Shown here piece after piece: positions 51,224 through 60,021 of a DNA stretch of 64,000 nucleotides (its first letter is position 1; each line of letters opens with the position of its first letter). The position numbers were made by a program, and so were the translations under genes. The notes under the pieces were generated by a model. That model saw only the letters and a program-made list of their open reading frames with translations, was not told the DNA's origin and made no database searches. This DNA is from Fictibacillus marinisediminis (GTDB lineage: Bacteria > Bacillota > Bacilli > Bacillales > Fictibacillaceae), in contig NZ_JAIWJX010000002.1 of NCBI RefSeq assembly GCF_023149135.1, positions 1,364,001-1,428,000 of the forward strand, given 5' to 3'.

Positions 51224-53047
51224 TTATTTTTTAAATCGATATGGAACAGTAGTAACAACCACATTTCTTTTATACAGAAGATAAGCCCTGATGAGCAAGC
51301 TTGACTGGTTATGAAGAATGTTGTGCCAATTCTTTTTCGTAATAAATTGCGGAATCAGCACCGTCACCCAATAGTTCGATTCTTTTGCCTTGTGTTGGGC
51401 AGTATCGATAAATTTGGTGAGCGGCTGTATAATGCTCCGGTATTGTGAGTGCAGTGTGACGAGACGGATGTCCGGCTGCCACTGTTCCCATTTCTCTTCA
51501 AAACGTCTTTCCTCCTGTCGGTCAAAGGCTACATAAACGGCAATGACCTGGTCAGAGAGGGTTCTAGCGTAATTAAGTGAGTTTTCAACCACCCGAGTCA
51601 TCCCGGCAACCGGAACAATGATAACATTTCCTTCGATGGCGAGAGGCGGATGTTCTGATTCCAGGCGAAGCTGGTCACCGACGTCCTTATAATGGCGATG
51701 GATCCGGTGGAACAGTAGGATAATTAACGGCAAGAAGATCAGAACGGACCAGACTTGAGTAAATTTAGTGACAAAAAAGATGATGAGAACGGTCAGTGTA
51801 ATGAGGGCACCGATCAAATTAGCCGTCAGCTTTAGAATCCATCCTTTTGGTTTTTCTCGGAGCCACTTTAAAATCATACCGGTCTGTGACAGGGTAAAAG
51901 GAATGAATACCCCTACGGCATATAAAGGAATCAAGTTCTCAGTCTGCCCTCTGAACGCAACGATCAGAATGATAGAACCGATGCCGAGCGTAATGATTCC
52001 ATTTGAATAACCGAGGCGGTCTCCGCGCATCGTGTACATTCTCGGCATGAATTTATCTGCCGCCAGGTTATAAGCGAGCAGCGGGAACGCTGAATAACCA
52101 GTATTGGCTGCAAGGACTAGAATTAATGCCGTTGTTCCCTGGATAAAATAATACATATAGTTACGGCCGAACGTTTCAGCAGCAATTTGTGAAACAACGG
52201 TTTCCTCTACTTTAGGTGCGATGCCATACCAATAAGCAAGGAAGGTAACTCCAGTAAATAAAACAGCTAATAATGATCCCATCATGATCAGCGTTTTGGC
52301 AGCATTATTCGGCTGGGGCTCCTTGAAGTTCGGAATAGCATTAGAGATTGCTTCAACTCCAGTCAGTGCAGAACATCCAGAAGCGAAAGCTCTGAGAAGC
52401 AGGAACAGCGTCAGACCAGCAACCGGTGTACCGACAGGCGTGTGTGCAGATGCAGGAACACCTCCGGTTGCAATATGGTAAAGACCGACCCCGATCATAA
52501 TGATAAGGGCCACAACAAAGAGGTAAACCGGGTAGGCCAAAATACTCGCCGACTCCGTTAAGCCTCTAAGATTTAAAATCGTAATGAGAATAACGAGCAC
52601 CACGGCAATTGCGACGTTATGCGTATGAAGGGCAGGAAAGGCTGAAGTGATGGCGTCTGTTCCTGCAGATACGCTAACAGCTACGGTTAATATGTAATCA
52701 ACGAGTAAAGATCCCCCGGCAACCAGACCATAATTGACTCCCAGATTTTCTTTAGAAACGACATAGGCTCCACCACCGTGAGGATAGGAAAAGATAATCT
52801 GCCGGTATGATAATATAAGTGCCAGTAATAGTACAAGGACTCCAATTGCGATAGGCAGGGAATACCAGAAGGCGACCGTCCCGAATGTTACGAGTACCAG
52901 GAGAATCTGCTCTGTTCCGTAAGCAACAGAAGAGAGTGCATCAGATGAAAGAATTGCCAGCGCTTTCAACTTATTCAATTTATGTTCTCCGGCCTCGTTA
53001 GATTTTAACGGACGTCCGATTAAAAATCGTTTCAATGAAGTTAACAT
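51224..53047 (-). CDS. kimA: potassium transporter KimA (YdaO), APC superfamily
   Basis: 607 residues, the same length as B. subtilis KimA and similar throughout as I recall it: KRFLIGRPLKSNEAGEHKLN, LAILSSDALSSVAYGTEQIL, SYRQIIFSYPHGGGAYVVSK, SGCSALTGVEAISNAIPNF and FITKKNWHNILHNQSSLLIR. Twelve helices plus a cytoplasmic C-terminal domain that in B. subtilis binds c-di-AMP. High-affinity K+:H+ uptake. In B. subtilis the gene has a c-di-AMP (ydaO) riboswitch; I see no such element in the 171-nt upstream gap here. Confidence 0.93.
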   Translation of the reverse strand: MLTSLKRFLIGRPLKSNEAGEHKLNKLKALAILSSDALSSVAYGTEQILLVLVTFGTVAFWYSLPIAIGVLVLLLALILSYRQIIFSYPHGGGAYVVSKENLGVNYGLVAGGSLLVDYILTVAVSVSAGTDAITSAFPALHTHNVAIAVVLVILITILNLRGLTESASILAYPVYLFVVALIIMIGVGLYHIATGGVPASAHTPVGTPVAGLTLFLLLRAFASGCSALTGVEAISNAIPNFKEPQPNNAAKTLIMMGSLLAVLFTGVTFLAYWYGIAPKVEETVVSQIAAETFGRNYMYYFIQGTTALILVLAANTGYSAFPLLAYNLAADKFMPRMYTMRGDRLGYSNGIITLGIGSIILIVAFRGQTENLIPLYAVGVFIPFTLSQTGMILKWLREKPKGWILKLTANLIGALITLTVLIIFFVTKFTQVWSVLIFLPLIILLFHRIHRHYKDVGDQLRLESEHPPLAIEGNVIIVPVAGMTRVVENSLNYARTLSDQVIAVYVAFDRQEERRFEEKWEQWQPDIRLVTLHSQYRSIIQPLTKFIDTAQHKAKESNYWVTVLIPQFITKKNWHNILHNQSSLLIRAYLLYKRNVVVTTVPYRFKK

Positions 53048-53218
53048 GATTCACCGCCAAGAATTAATTTTAATGATAAAGTATGAAACCCTGAAAAAAA
53101 GAAAGTTGTAATCTTATAATTTTACCCATTTTACATTTATTCTTATACTTGTTCGCGTAATAGAAGAACAAAAAGGGTAGTATGAAATAAGATACCCAAA
53201 GTTCTAAAGGAGAAAACA

Positions 53219-53893
53219 ATGATGAACGAAAAACAGATGGCAGGCGGAAAAGCTGCTGATTACATAGAAGATGGCATGACAATTGGTCTTGGGACAGGAT
53301 CTACTGTCTATTTTATGCTTCAAAAGCTTGGGAAGAGGGTAAAGGAAGGACTCCAGATTAAGGGAGTATCCACTTCAGATTCCACAACACAATTAGCAAA
53401 GTCGCTTGATATACCGCTTATATCCATAAATGAAATCGACCAAATCGACCTTACCATTGATGGAGCAGATGAAGTAGACGCTGAATTGAATGGGATAAAA
53501 GGAGGAGGAGGCGCCCTGCTGTATGAAAAAGTAGTAGCGAGCATCTCTTCCAAAATCATTTGGATCGTTGATTCCGCTAAACTGGTTGAGTCATTAGGTA
53601 CATTTCCCCTGCCAGTAGAGGTGCTGCCATTCGGATCTCATCAGGTTTTCCGTCTGTTTGAAAAAGAAGGGCTCCAGCCGTCTTTTCGAAAAAAGGAAGA
53701 TGCTTATTTTATTACAGACAGCGGCCATTATGTGATTGATTTAAAAATGGAAAGTATCAAACATCCTGAAAAAACCGCTTCTTGGCTCGATGGAATCACA
53801 GGCGTAGTAGAACATGGTCTGTTCTTAAATATGGCTGACCTTTTGATCGTAGGAGAGGCTGGCGGGCCAGCCATCATTTATCGAAAGAAATAA
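53219..53893 (+). CDS. rpiA: ribose-5-phosphate isomerase A
   Basis: 224 residues. Substrate-binding and catalytic motifs of RpiA: DGMTIGLGTGSTVYFMLQKL, VSTSDSTTQLAKSL, DLTIDGADEVDAELNGIKGG and GGALLYEKVVASISSK. Interconverts ribose-5-P and ribulose-5-P in the pentose phosphate pathway. AAAGGAG precedes two adjacent ATG codons; the first is used. Many Bacillus use RpiB instead, so this may be an additional isomerase. Followed by the T-box leader of thrS. Confidence 0.94.
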   Translation: MMNEKQMAGGKAADYIEDGMTIGLGTGSTVYFMLQKLGKRVKEGLQIKGVSTSDSTTQLAKSLDIPLISINEIDQIDLTIDGADEVDAELNGIKGGGGALLYEKVVASISSKIIWIVDSAKLVESLGTFPLPVEVLPFGSHQVFRLFEKEGLQPSFRKKEDAYFITDSGHYVIDLKMESIKHPEKTASWLDGITGVVEHGLFLNMADLLIVGEAGGPAIIYRKK

Positions 53894-53911
53894 TAATTTT
53901 TCAAAAAATGA

Positions 53912-53940
53912 TTGTATCAATGTGGATAATACTGTATATT
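53912..53940 (+). promoter_or_regulatory. sigma-A promoter of the thrS T-box leader
   Basis: TTGTAT (53912-53917) and TATATT (53935-53940) with a 17-bp spacer, just after rpiA. Transcription would start near 53947, giving a leader of about 575 nt with two T-boxes. Confidence 0.6.
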
Positions 53941-53946
53941 CTATCT

Positions 53947-54217
53947 TAATAAAACTGAACGTTATGAAAAGCTTTGAAAGGAACATGAGTGATTCTGGCC
54001 GGTTGTACAGAGAGGAAGGGTGCTGAGAACTTCCCAACGCAGGAGATTCGCTTACCATCCATGAGCTGTATCGGTGAAATGAGACTAGCCTATACCGCAG
54101 CCGCTGCGTTAAAGCACTGGAGCCATCAATTCGTTGTAAAACCTCTTGATGGGAATCTGGGTGGAACCACGGGTAAAACGCACTCGTCCCTATTGCCGGG
54201 GATGGGTGCGTTTTTTC
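53947..54217 (+). ncRNA. T-box leader 1 (threonine specific) upstream of thrS
   Basis: Stem I elements AGAGAGGAAGGGTGCTGAGA and the candidate specifier ACC at 54054-54056 (Thr). The T-box sequence GGGTGGAACCACGGG lies near 54159-54173 and is followed by a terminator, AACGCACTCGTCCC with GGGGATGGGTGCGTT and T6 (54177-54217). Uncharged tRNA-Thr should stabilise the antiterminator. Confidence 0.9.
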
Positions 54218-54229
54218 TTTTTCCTTTCC

Positions 54230-54489
54230 CGAAATAGAAAATAGCTGTGAACAGGGCAAGAATGACTCAAACCGGTTATACAGAGAGGGAAGGAAAGCTG
54301 AGAACTTCCTAACACAGGAGAGTGATTTACCGCCTGGGAGCTGAATGGGTGAAACTGGATTCCATTAGCCCATTCCGCATGAGCTGCGTTACAGCGAATG
54401 GAGCCGTCAATGGCAATTATGGCGGGAACCAGGGTGGAACCACGGGTATAAGCACGCTCGTCCCTAGATTAGGGATGGGTGTGCTTTTT
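54230..54489 (+). ncRNA. T-box leader 2 (threonine specific) upstream of thrS
   Basis: A second full copy: AGAGAGGGAAGGAAAGCTGA in stem I, candidate specifier ACC at 54329-54331, T-box AGGGTGGAACCACGGG near 54431-54446, and terminator AGCACGCTCGTCCCT / AGGGATGGGTGTGCT with T5 (54451-54489). Two T-boxes in series give tighter control than one. Confidence 0.92.
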
Positions 54490-54521
54490 GTTATTCAAAA
54501 ACTAAATTGGAGGGTTATAAG

Positions 54522-56441
54522 ATGAAAGAAAATCAGATCAGCATTCAATTTCCCGATGGTTCCGAAAAAAAGTACCCGTATGGTGTATCAATGGATGAAA
54601 TTGCGGCTTCAATCAGTCCTGGTCTTAAAAAGAAAGCTGCAGCAGGAAGGATAGACAATGTCCTTTACGACCTGAGCTTCTCTTTAGAGAGGGCCGCGGC
54701 CGTAGAGATTTTAACACTTGATTCCGATGAGGGAATCAACATCATGAGGCATAGCGCTGCACATGTCCTAGCTCAGGCTGTTCAGCGGCTATATGACAAT
54801 GTAAAACTTGGAGTGGGGCCGGTCATTGAGAATGGGTTTTACTATGACATGGATGTGCCGGTTTCGATCACACTTGAAGATCTACCTGCCATTGAAGCAG
54901 AGATGAACAAGATAATCAAAGAGAATAAAAAGATTGAGCGGATTGAGGTTTCAAGGGGAGAGGCAGAGGAATACTGGCGTGGAAAAGGGGATCATTTGAA
55001 GCTGGAATTGCTCAACGGTATCCCTGATGATGAAGAGATTACATTTTATAAACAGGGAGAGTTTATGGACCTTTGCCGAGGACCGCATCTTCCTTCAACT
55101 GGCCTTATTAAAGCCTTTAAGTTAACTTCTGTATCTGGAGCCTACTGGCGGGGCGATTCAGAGAATCAAATGCTGCAGCGGATCTATGGAGTTGCTTTTT
55201 CCTCAAAAAAGGAACTCGAAGAGCATCTTCTCTTTCTTGAAGAAGCAGCAAAGCGAGATCACCGCAAACTCGGAAAAGAGCTTGATCTGTTTATGTTTTC
55301 TGAAGAGGCTCCTGGAATGCCCTTTTTCCTGCCAAAGGGCCAGTTGTTAAGAAATGAACTGGAACGATTTTTGAGGGAATTTCAGATGAGTCACTCCTTT
55401 GAAGAAGTAAGGACACCGCTTATGCTGAATCAGCGGCTTTGGGAGCAATCAGGCCATTGGGATCATTACAAGGAAAATATGTATTTCTCACAAGTGGATC
55501 AGGCTGGTTTTGCCTTAAAGCCGATGAACTGTCCAGGGCATATGCTCATCTATAAAAACAAACGCCGGTCGTACCGGGATCTTCCCTTAAGACTCGCAGA
55601 ATTCGGCCAGGTGCACCGGCATGAATTCAGCGGAGCGCTGAACGGGCTGCTGCGTGTAAGAACATTTTGCCAGGATGATGCCCATATCTTCGTTGCACCG
55701 GATCAAATTGAAAGCGAATTAGAGTCAGTGCTTGATGTCGTGGGTGAGGTGTACCGAACTTTTGGATTTCAATTCGAGGTTGAACTCTCTACTCGTCCAG
55801 AGGATTCGATGGGGGATGAGAGGCTTTGGGAAAAGGCAGAGAATGCCCTTGAAAATGTTCTGAAGAAAGCCGGATTGAATTACAGGATCAATGAAGGTGA
55901 TGGTGCATTCTACGGTCCGAAGATTGATTTTCATATCCGGGATGCCATAAACAGAAGTCATCAGTGCGCGACAGTGCAGCTGGATTTCCAGATGCCTGAA
56001 AAGTTTGATCTGCATTATATTGATGAAAAGAATGAAAAACAGCGTCCGGTCGTTATTCATCGCGCGATTCTCGGTTCAATTGACCGTTTTTTAGGAATTC
56101 TGATTGAACATTATGCAGGTGCGTTTCCATTATGGCTGGCACCGGTCCAGGTGAAGGTTCTACCTGTGTCATTATTGCATCACCAGCCCTATGCAGAGGA
56201 TGTGGTTCAGAGATTGAAATCTGCAGGAATAAGAGTAGAAGCTGATGTGAGAGAAGAAAAGCTGGGCTATAAAATCAGAGGAGCACAATTACAGAAAATA
56301 CCCTTTATTTTAGTTGTCGGAGATGAAGAGATAAAACGCCAGGGTGTAAATGCCAGGAAATATGGAGAGGAATCTTCCGGTTTTATAGAAGTGGAACAGC
56401 TGATCAAACAGCTGCAGGAGAAAGTTGAAAATAGACAATAA
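54522..56441 (+). CDS. thrS: threonyl-tRNA synthetase (ThrS/ThrZ)
   Basis: 639 residues. TGS domain at the start (FPDGSEKKYPYGVSMDEIAA), editing domain (MRHSAAHVLAQAVQRL), class II core with motif 2 VHRHEFSGALNGLLRVRTFC, zinc ligand MNCPGHMLIYKNKRRSYRDL, motif 3 HRAILGSIDRFLGILIEHYA, and anticodon-binding C-terminus. Charges tRNA-Thr. ATG 54522 has TTGGAGGG upstream. Two tandem T-boxes recall B. subtilis thrZ (three T-boxes) more than thrS (one), so this may be the auxiliary, starvation-induced synthetase. Confidence 0.96.
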   Translation: MKENQISIQFPDGSEKKYPYGVSMDEIAASISPGLKKKAAAGRIDNVLYDLSFSLERAAAVEILTLDSDEGINIMRHSAAHVLAQAVQRLYDNVKLGVGPVIENGFYYDMDVPVSITLEDLPAIEAEMNKIIKENKKIERIEVSRGEAEEYWRGKGDHLKLELLNGIPDDEEITFYKQGEFMDLCRGPHLPSTGLIKAFKLTSVSGAYWRGDSENQMLQRIYGVAFSSKKELEEHLLFLEEAAKRDHRKLGKELDLFMFSEEAPGMPFFLPKGQLLRNELERFLREFQMSHSFEEVRTPLMLNQRLWEQSGHWDHYKENMYFSQVDQAGFALKPMNCPGHMLIYKNKRRSYRDLPLRLAEFGQVHRHEFSGALNGLLRVRTFCQDDAHIFVAPDQIESELESVLDVVGEVYRTFGFQFEVELSTRPEDSMGDERLWEKAENALENVLKKAGLNYRINEGDGAFYGPKIDFHIRDAINRSHQCATVQLDFQMPEKFDLHYIDEKNEKQRPVVIHRAILGSIDRFLGILIEHYAGAFPLWLAPVQVKVLPVSLLHHQPYAEDVVQRLKSAGIRVEADVREEKLGYKIRGAQLQKIPFILVVGDEEIKRQGVNARKYGEESSGFIEVEQLIKQLQEKVENRQ

Positions 56442-56448
56442 CCATAAA

Positions 56449-56507
56449 GAAGAGGAGTTTCTTATCATGCTAAAGGGGTGTGATGAGAAAGCGCCTCTTT
56501 TTTTTGT
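56449..56507 (+). terminator. terminator after thrS
   Basis: AAGAGG..TTCT.ATCA pairs with TGAT.AGAA..CCTCTT across a 12-nt loop, then T8. Confidence 0.8.
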
Positions 56508-56744
56508 AATGGATGTGCGAAATCAGGTTATTTTAGGACAACCATTCAATTGGGAAGCAACATGGTCGTTTTTTATGAAAAAAAGAAGGATTTTGAGTAA
56601 ATTTTCATGCTGTGGTCCTTAGCCAGATGGTTCAGTGGGGTATTTTGGCTTATTCAAGCTCTTTTGCGGAGGTATGAGCGCCAGACTAGTCCCTTATACC
56701 TGAAAAAATCGTAACGACATTTTTTTATTTTTAAATTTACAGGA

Positions 56745-56825
56745 TTATTGTTCAAAAATACGGATTTATGATCAAAAAAATTAATTTATGTTCAAAATCC
56801 ACTCATTTATGTTCAAACCGTTTAT
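56745..56825. repeat. four degenerate TTTATGTTCAAA repeats with 20-21 bp period
   Basis: TTATTGTTCAAA, TTTATGATCAAA, TTTATGTTCAAA and TTTATGTTCAAA have their TCAAA parts 20, 20 and 21 bp apart (56751, 56771, 56791, 56812). They lie in the 690-bp gap between thrS and the siderophore operon. The rest of this gap (56508-56740, 56830-57020) shows no convincing gene. Confidence 0.6.
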
Positions 56826-57022
56826 ACGCGACATCATACGACAAAATTCGATGCATTTATTTTAGAAGAAACAATTTCAATAGGTCAAAAGTACCATTTC
56901 CGTTTCAGGTTAAAGTCTTTTTTTTTATAAAAGTAAGAATGACTTTGAAAGTACTGATATGCCGGGATTTTACAAGTATTGAAAGCCTGGACCGACTGAG
57001 AAGAATAAATTTTAGAATTAAG

Positions 57023-57037
57023 TGAGAATGGTTCTCA
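57023..57037 (+). promoter_or_regulatory. Fur box 1
   Basis: TGAGAATGGTTCTCA, a 7-1-7 inverted repeat close to TGATAATnATTATCA, 108 nt before the first siderophore gene and upstream of the -35 element. Confidence 0.7.
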
Positions 57038-57044
57038 AGTATGA

Positions 57045-57074
57045 TTGACGATGAGAATGGTTTTCATTTAGAGT
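57045..57074 (+). promoter_or_regulatory. promoter with Fur box 2 in the -35/-10 spacer
   Basis: TTGACG (57045-57050) is followed 18 nt later by TAGAGT as a weak -10. TGAGAATGGTTTTCA (57052-57066), a second Fur-type box, occupies the spacer, so Fur-Fe2+ would directly block polymerase. Confidence 0.65.
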
Positions 57075-57092
57075 TAGTCTTGTAAATAGTAA

Positions 57093-57107
57093 TGAAAATC
57101 ATTATCA
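57093..57107 (+). promoter_or_regulatory. Fur box 3 (best match)
   Basis: TGAAAATCATTATCA differs from the 7-1-7 consensus TGATAATnATTATCA at one position. It lies 23 nt before the dat start, just ahead of the ribosome site AAAAAGGAG. Confidence 0.8.
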
Positions 57108-57130
57108 ATTAGAAAAAGGAGTTTTTATAG

Positions 57131-58483
57131 ATGGTGACTAAGCAACTGTCCAGGAATGATATTTTTCTTCAACAGCAGGAACACCGGGAGTCAAATGCCA
57201 GGTCCTATCCCCGCAGAATTCCAATTGCAATCGAGGAAGCGGAGGGCATTTTTGTAAAAGACGCAGATGGAAAGAAATACTATGATTGCCTTGCCGGAGC
57301 AGGGACTCTGGCACTCGGACATAATCATCCTGTCGTGATCGAGGCGATTGAACAGGTTATCCGGGACAAGCGGCCTTTGCACACGCTCGATCTGACAACA
57401 CCAATAAAAGAAGATTTCGTAACAGAACTTTTTGATAGCCTGCCGGGTGACTTTGCGAAAAGAGCCAAAATCCAATTTTGCGGACCAACCGGAGGAGATG
57501 CGATTGAAGCAGCGGTAAAACTATGCAAAACAGCAACCGGCAGACAGAGCATTCTTTCCTTCCAGGGGGGGTACCATGGCTCAACACACGGTACGATGGC
57601 ATTGAGCGGTAATCTGGGGCCTAAGGAGAAAGTGAGAGGGTTAATGCCGGATGTTCACTTTTTGCCGTATCCATACACCTATCGCTGCCCATTTGGCGTT
57701 GGCGGAGAAGAAAGCCAGCGCATCAGTTCCCAATACATCGAAAATTTGTTGGACGATCCGGAAAGCGGTGTTCTTCCTCCAGCAGCGATGATCTTGGAGA
57801 TCGTTCAGGGTGAAGGAGGAAGCATTCCGGCTCCTATCGAGTGGTTAAAGGAAATGAGAAGAATCACAGAAGAAAGAGGCATCCCGCTGATTATCGATGA
57901 GGTTCAGACTGGAATCGGAAGAACAGGGAAATTATTTGCATTTGAACACGCAGGCATCACTCCAGATGTATTGGTTCTCTCAAAAGCGATAGGTGGAAGC
58001 TTGCCGCTTTCGGTTGTTGTATATGATAAAAAGCTTGATCAATGGTCTCCGGGTGCGCATATCGGAACATTCAGGGGCAATCAGATGGCAATGGCTGCTG
58101 GAATGGCTTCCTTGCGGTATATCAAGGAGAATAACTTAGCTGCACATGCTGAAAAAATGGGAGATCTGTTCGTTTCAAAGCTTGCCAGCATTCAGCAGAA
58201 GTATCCTGAAATCGGAGAAATCAGGGGCAGAGGCTTGATGATCGGAGCTGAAATTGTAAATCCAAAAGGCAAGAAAGCAAACAGCGGCAGCCATCCTGCT
58301 CATCCATCCTTAGCCAGTGCCATTCAAAGGGAGTGCTTTAACCGTGGATTAATTCTTGAAGTAGGCGGGCGCCATGGCAGCGTTGTCCGATTCCTGCCTC
58401 CGTTGATTATTACAGAAGATCAAGTGCGGGAGATAACGGATATCTTTACCCAGGCGATCGAAGCTGCTGCGGTAAGGAAGTAG
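57131..58483 (+). CDS. diaminobutyrate--2-oxoglutarate aminotransferase (RhbA/Dat-like)
   Basis: 450 residues, class III PLP aminotransferase. PLP lysine in VLVLSKAIGGSLPLSV; DEVQTGIGRTGKLFAFEHAG, SFQGGYHGSTHGTMALSG and GTFRGNQMAMAAG are typical of L-2,4-diaminobutyrate transaminases. It makes diaminobutyrate from aspartate semialdehyde and glutamate, the first step toward the 1,3-diaminopropane backbone of schizokinen/rhizobactin-type siderophores. First gene of the Fur-controlled operon, 8 nt before the decarboxylase gene. Confidence 0.92.
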   Translation: MVTKQLSRNDIFLQQQEHRESNARSYPRRIPIAIEEAEGIFVKDADGKKYYDCLAGAGTLALGHNHPVVIEAIEQVIRDKRPLHTLDLTTPIKEDFVTELFDSLPGDFAKRAKIQFCGPTGGDAIEAAVKLCKTATGRQSILSFQGGYHGSTHGTMALSGNLGPKEKVRGLMPDVHFLPYPYTYRCPFGVGGEESQRISSQYIENLLDDPESGVLPPAAMILEIVQGEGGSIPAPIEWLKEMRRITEERGIPLIIDEVQTGIGRTGKLFAFEHAGITPDVLVLSKAIGGSLPLSVVVYDKKLDQWSPGAHIGTFRGNQMAMAAGMASLRYIKENNLAAHAEKMGDLFVSKLASIQQKYPEIGEIRGRGLMIGAEIVNPKGKKANSGSHPAHPSLASAIQRECFNRGLILEVGGRHGSVVRFLPPLIITEDQVREITDIFTQAIEAAAVRK

Positions 58484-58491
58484 TTAGAAGC

Positions 58492-60021
58492 ATGCTATCG
58501 GCTATAAATAAAAAAACGTTACCTGAATCAACACATGAAGATGCCTTTGACCGTCTATTTATCCATGAAAAAATCAGTGGCCAGCAAGCGTATCTCCAAG
58601 CTGTTGATGACACGAAAAAAATGATAGCAGACACAATACGCGTGATGAAGGTTCCATATTGCGGAGAAAGCGCTGCTTCAATTGAAGAGATGATCAGGGG
58701 GATGAGAATGGCCACAGAGGGAGGGGAAGACCTGCAGGAAGTCTTGAAAGATGTGGAGAAAATGCTTTTGCACAGCATTCAAGTTAATCACAAAGCATGC
58801 ATTGCCCACCTCCATTGCCCGCCCCTCATACCTGCACTCGCTGCAGAAATGGTCATCAGTGCATACAATCAATCGATGGATTCATGGGACCAGAGTTCTG
58901 CGGCGACCTATCTTGAGGAGGAGCTGATTCAATGGCTCTGCCGCAGACTTGGGTTGGAAAGCAGAGCTGACGGCACGTTTACAAGTGGAGGGACACAATC
59001 CAACTATATGGGTCTGCTTCTGGCAAGGGACGCCTTCTGCGATAAACACTGGAATTGGAATGTCCAAAAGAAAGGGCTTCCCCCCAGTGCTGGCAAGCTT
59101 AGGATTCTCTGTTCAAAAGAAGCCCATTTTACTGTGAAGAAATCGGCGTCACAGCTCGGGCTAGGGGAGGAAGCTGTCATTCAAGTAGAGACGGACAGCT
59201 CCTGCCGCTTGTCTCTTACAGACTTGGAACAAAAACTGAGAAACTTGAAAACTGAGAATCTGCTGCCGTTCGCTTTAGTAGGAACATGCGGGACGACCGA
59301 TTTTGGAAGCATTGATCCTCTCAATGAAATGGCTGATGCCGCCAGAACAAACGGTCTATGGTTTCATGTCGATGCTGCCTATGGGGGAGCACTGCTGCTA
59401 AGCAAGAATGAGTTTTATAAACTTCAAGGAATTGAGAGGGCGGATTCGGTCACGGCAGACTTCCATAAGCTGTTCTATCAGCCGATCAGCTGCGGAGCGT
59501 TCTTTCTGAAGGATAAACGGAATTTCAACTATCTTAACTATCATGCAGATTATCTGAATCCTGAAGAGGACGAACAGGAAGGCTTGCGGCATCTTGTAAA
59601 TAAATCTGTGCAAACCACAAGAAGATTTGACGCGTTGAAGCTGTTTATGTCCTTACGTTCAGTCGGTATAAAGCAGTTTGGTGAGATGGTTGACCATACA
59701 ATAGAGCTGGCTCTTCAAACGTCAAAGCAAATGCAGAAGTCAAGTGGCTTTACGGTGATCAATCCCCTTCCAGAATTGAATGCGATCGTTTTTCGGTATG
59801 AACACCCGGTCGTAAAAGATAATTGCGAGCTAAACAGAGAGATTCATAGAGCGATGCTGCATAGCGGAAAAGCAGTGCTCGCAAAAACGGTTCATAAAGG
59901 CCGGGTCTGCCTGAAATTTACACTGCTCAATCCAAGAACATCGATAGAAGATATCAAGGAAATGCTTCATGAGATCGAAGAATTAGGAGAGTCATTACAT
60001 AGAAACGGAGGGCATCTGTAG
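58492..60021 (+). CDS. L-2,4-diaminobutyrate decarboxylase (RhbB/Ddc-like)
   Basis: 509 residues, group II PLP decarboxylase. PLP lysine in SVTADFHKLFYQPISCGAFF; other marks are SWDQSSAATYLEEELIQWLC, GTFTSGGTQSNYMGLLLARD and WFHVDAAYGGALLLS. It converts diaminobutyrate to 1,3-diaminopropane. AAGGAAG lies upstream inside the end of dat. Its stop overlaps the next GTG start by one base, showing translational coupling. Confidence 0.93.
   Translation: MLSAINKKTLPESTHEDAFDRLFIHEKISGQQAYLQAVDDTKKMIADTIRVMKVPYCGESAASIEEMIRGMRMATEGGEDLQEVLKDVEKMLLHSIQVNHKACIAHLHCPPLIPALAAEMVISAYNQSMDSWDQSSAATYLEEELIQWLCRRLGLESRADGTFTSGGTQSNYMGLLLARDAFCDKHWNWNVQKKGLPPSAGKLRILCSKEAHFTVKKSASQLGLGEEAVIQVETDSSCRLSLTDLEQKLRNLKTENLLPFALVGTCGTTDFGSIDPLNEMADAARTNGLWFHVDAAYGGALLLSKNEFYKLQGIERADSVTADFHKLFYQPISCGAFFLKDKRNFNYLNYHADYLNPEEDEQEGLRHLVNKSVQTTRRFDALKLFMSLRSVGIKQFGEMVDHTIELALQTSKQMQKSSGFTVINPLPELNAIVFRYEHPVVKDNCELNREIHRAMLHSGKAVLAKTVHKGRVCLKFTLLNPRTSIEDIKEMLHEIEELGESLHRNGGHL

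Noticed and set aside
54322..54506. Open frames inside the T-box region
   Set aside because: The DNA is explained by structured T-box RNA; codon pattern is not protein-like.
56607..56714. 35-codon frame (MLWSLARWF...) between thrS and the siderophore operon
   Set aside because: Amphipathic look but weak ribosome site and no recognisable family; kept only as a note.
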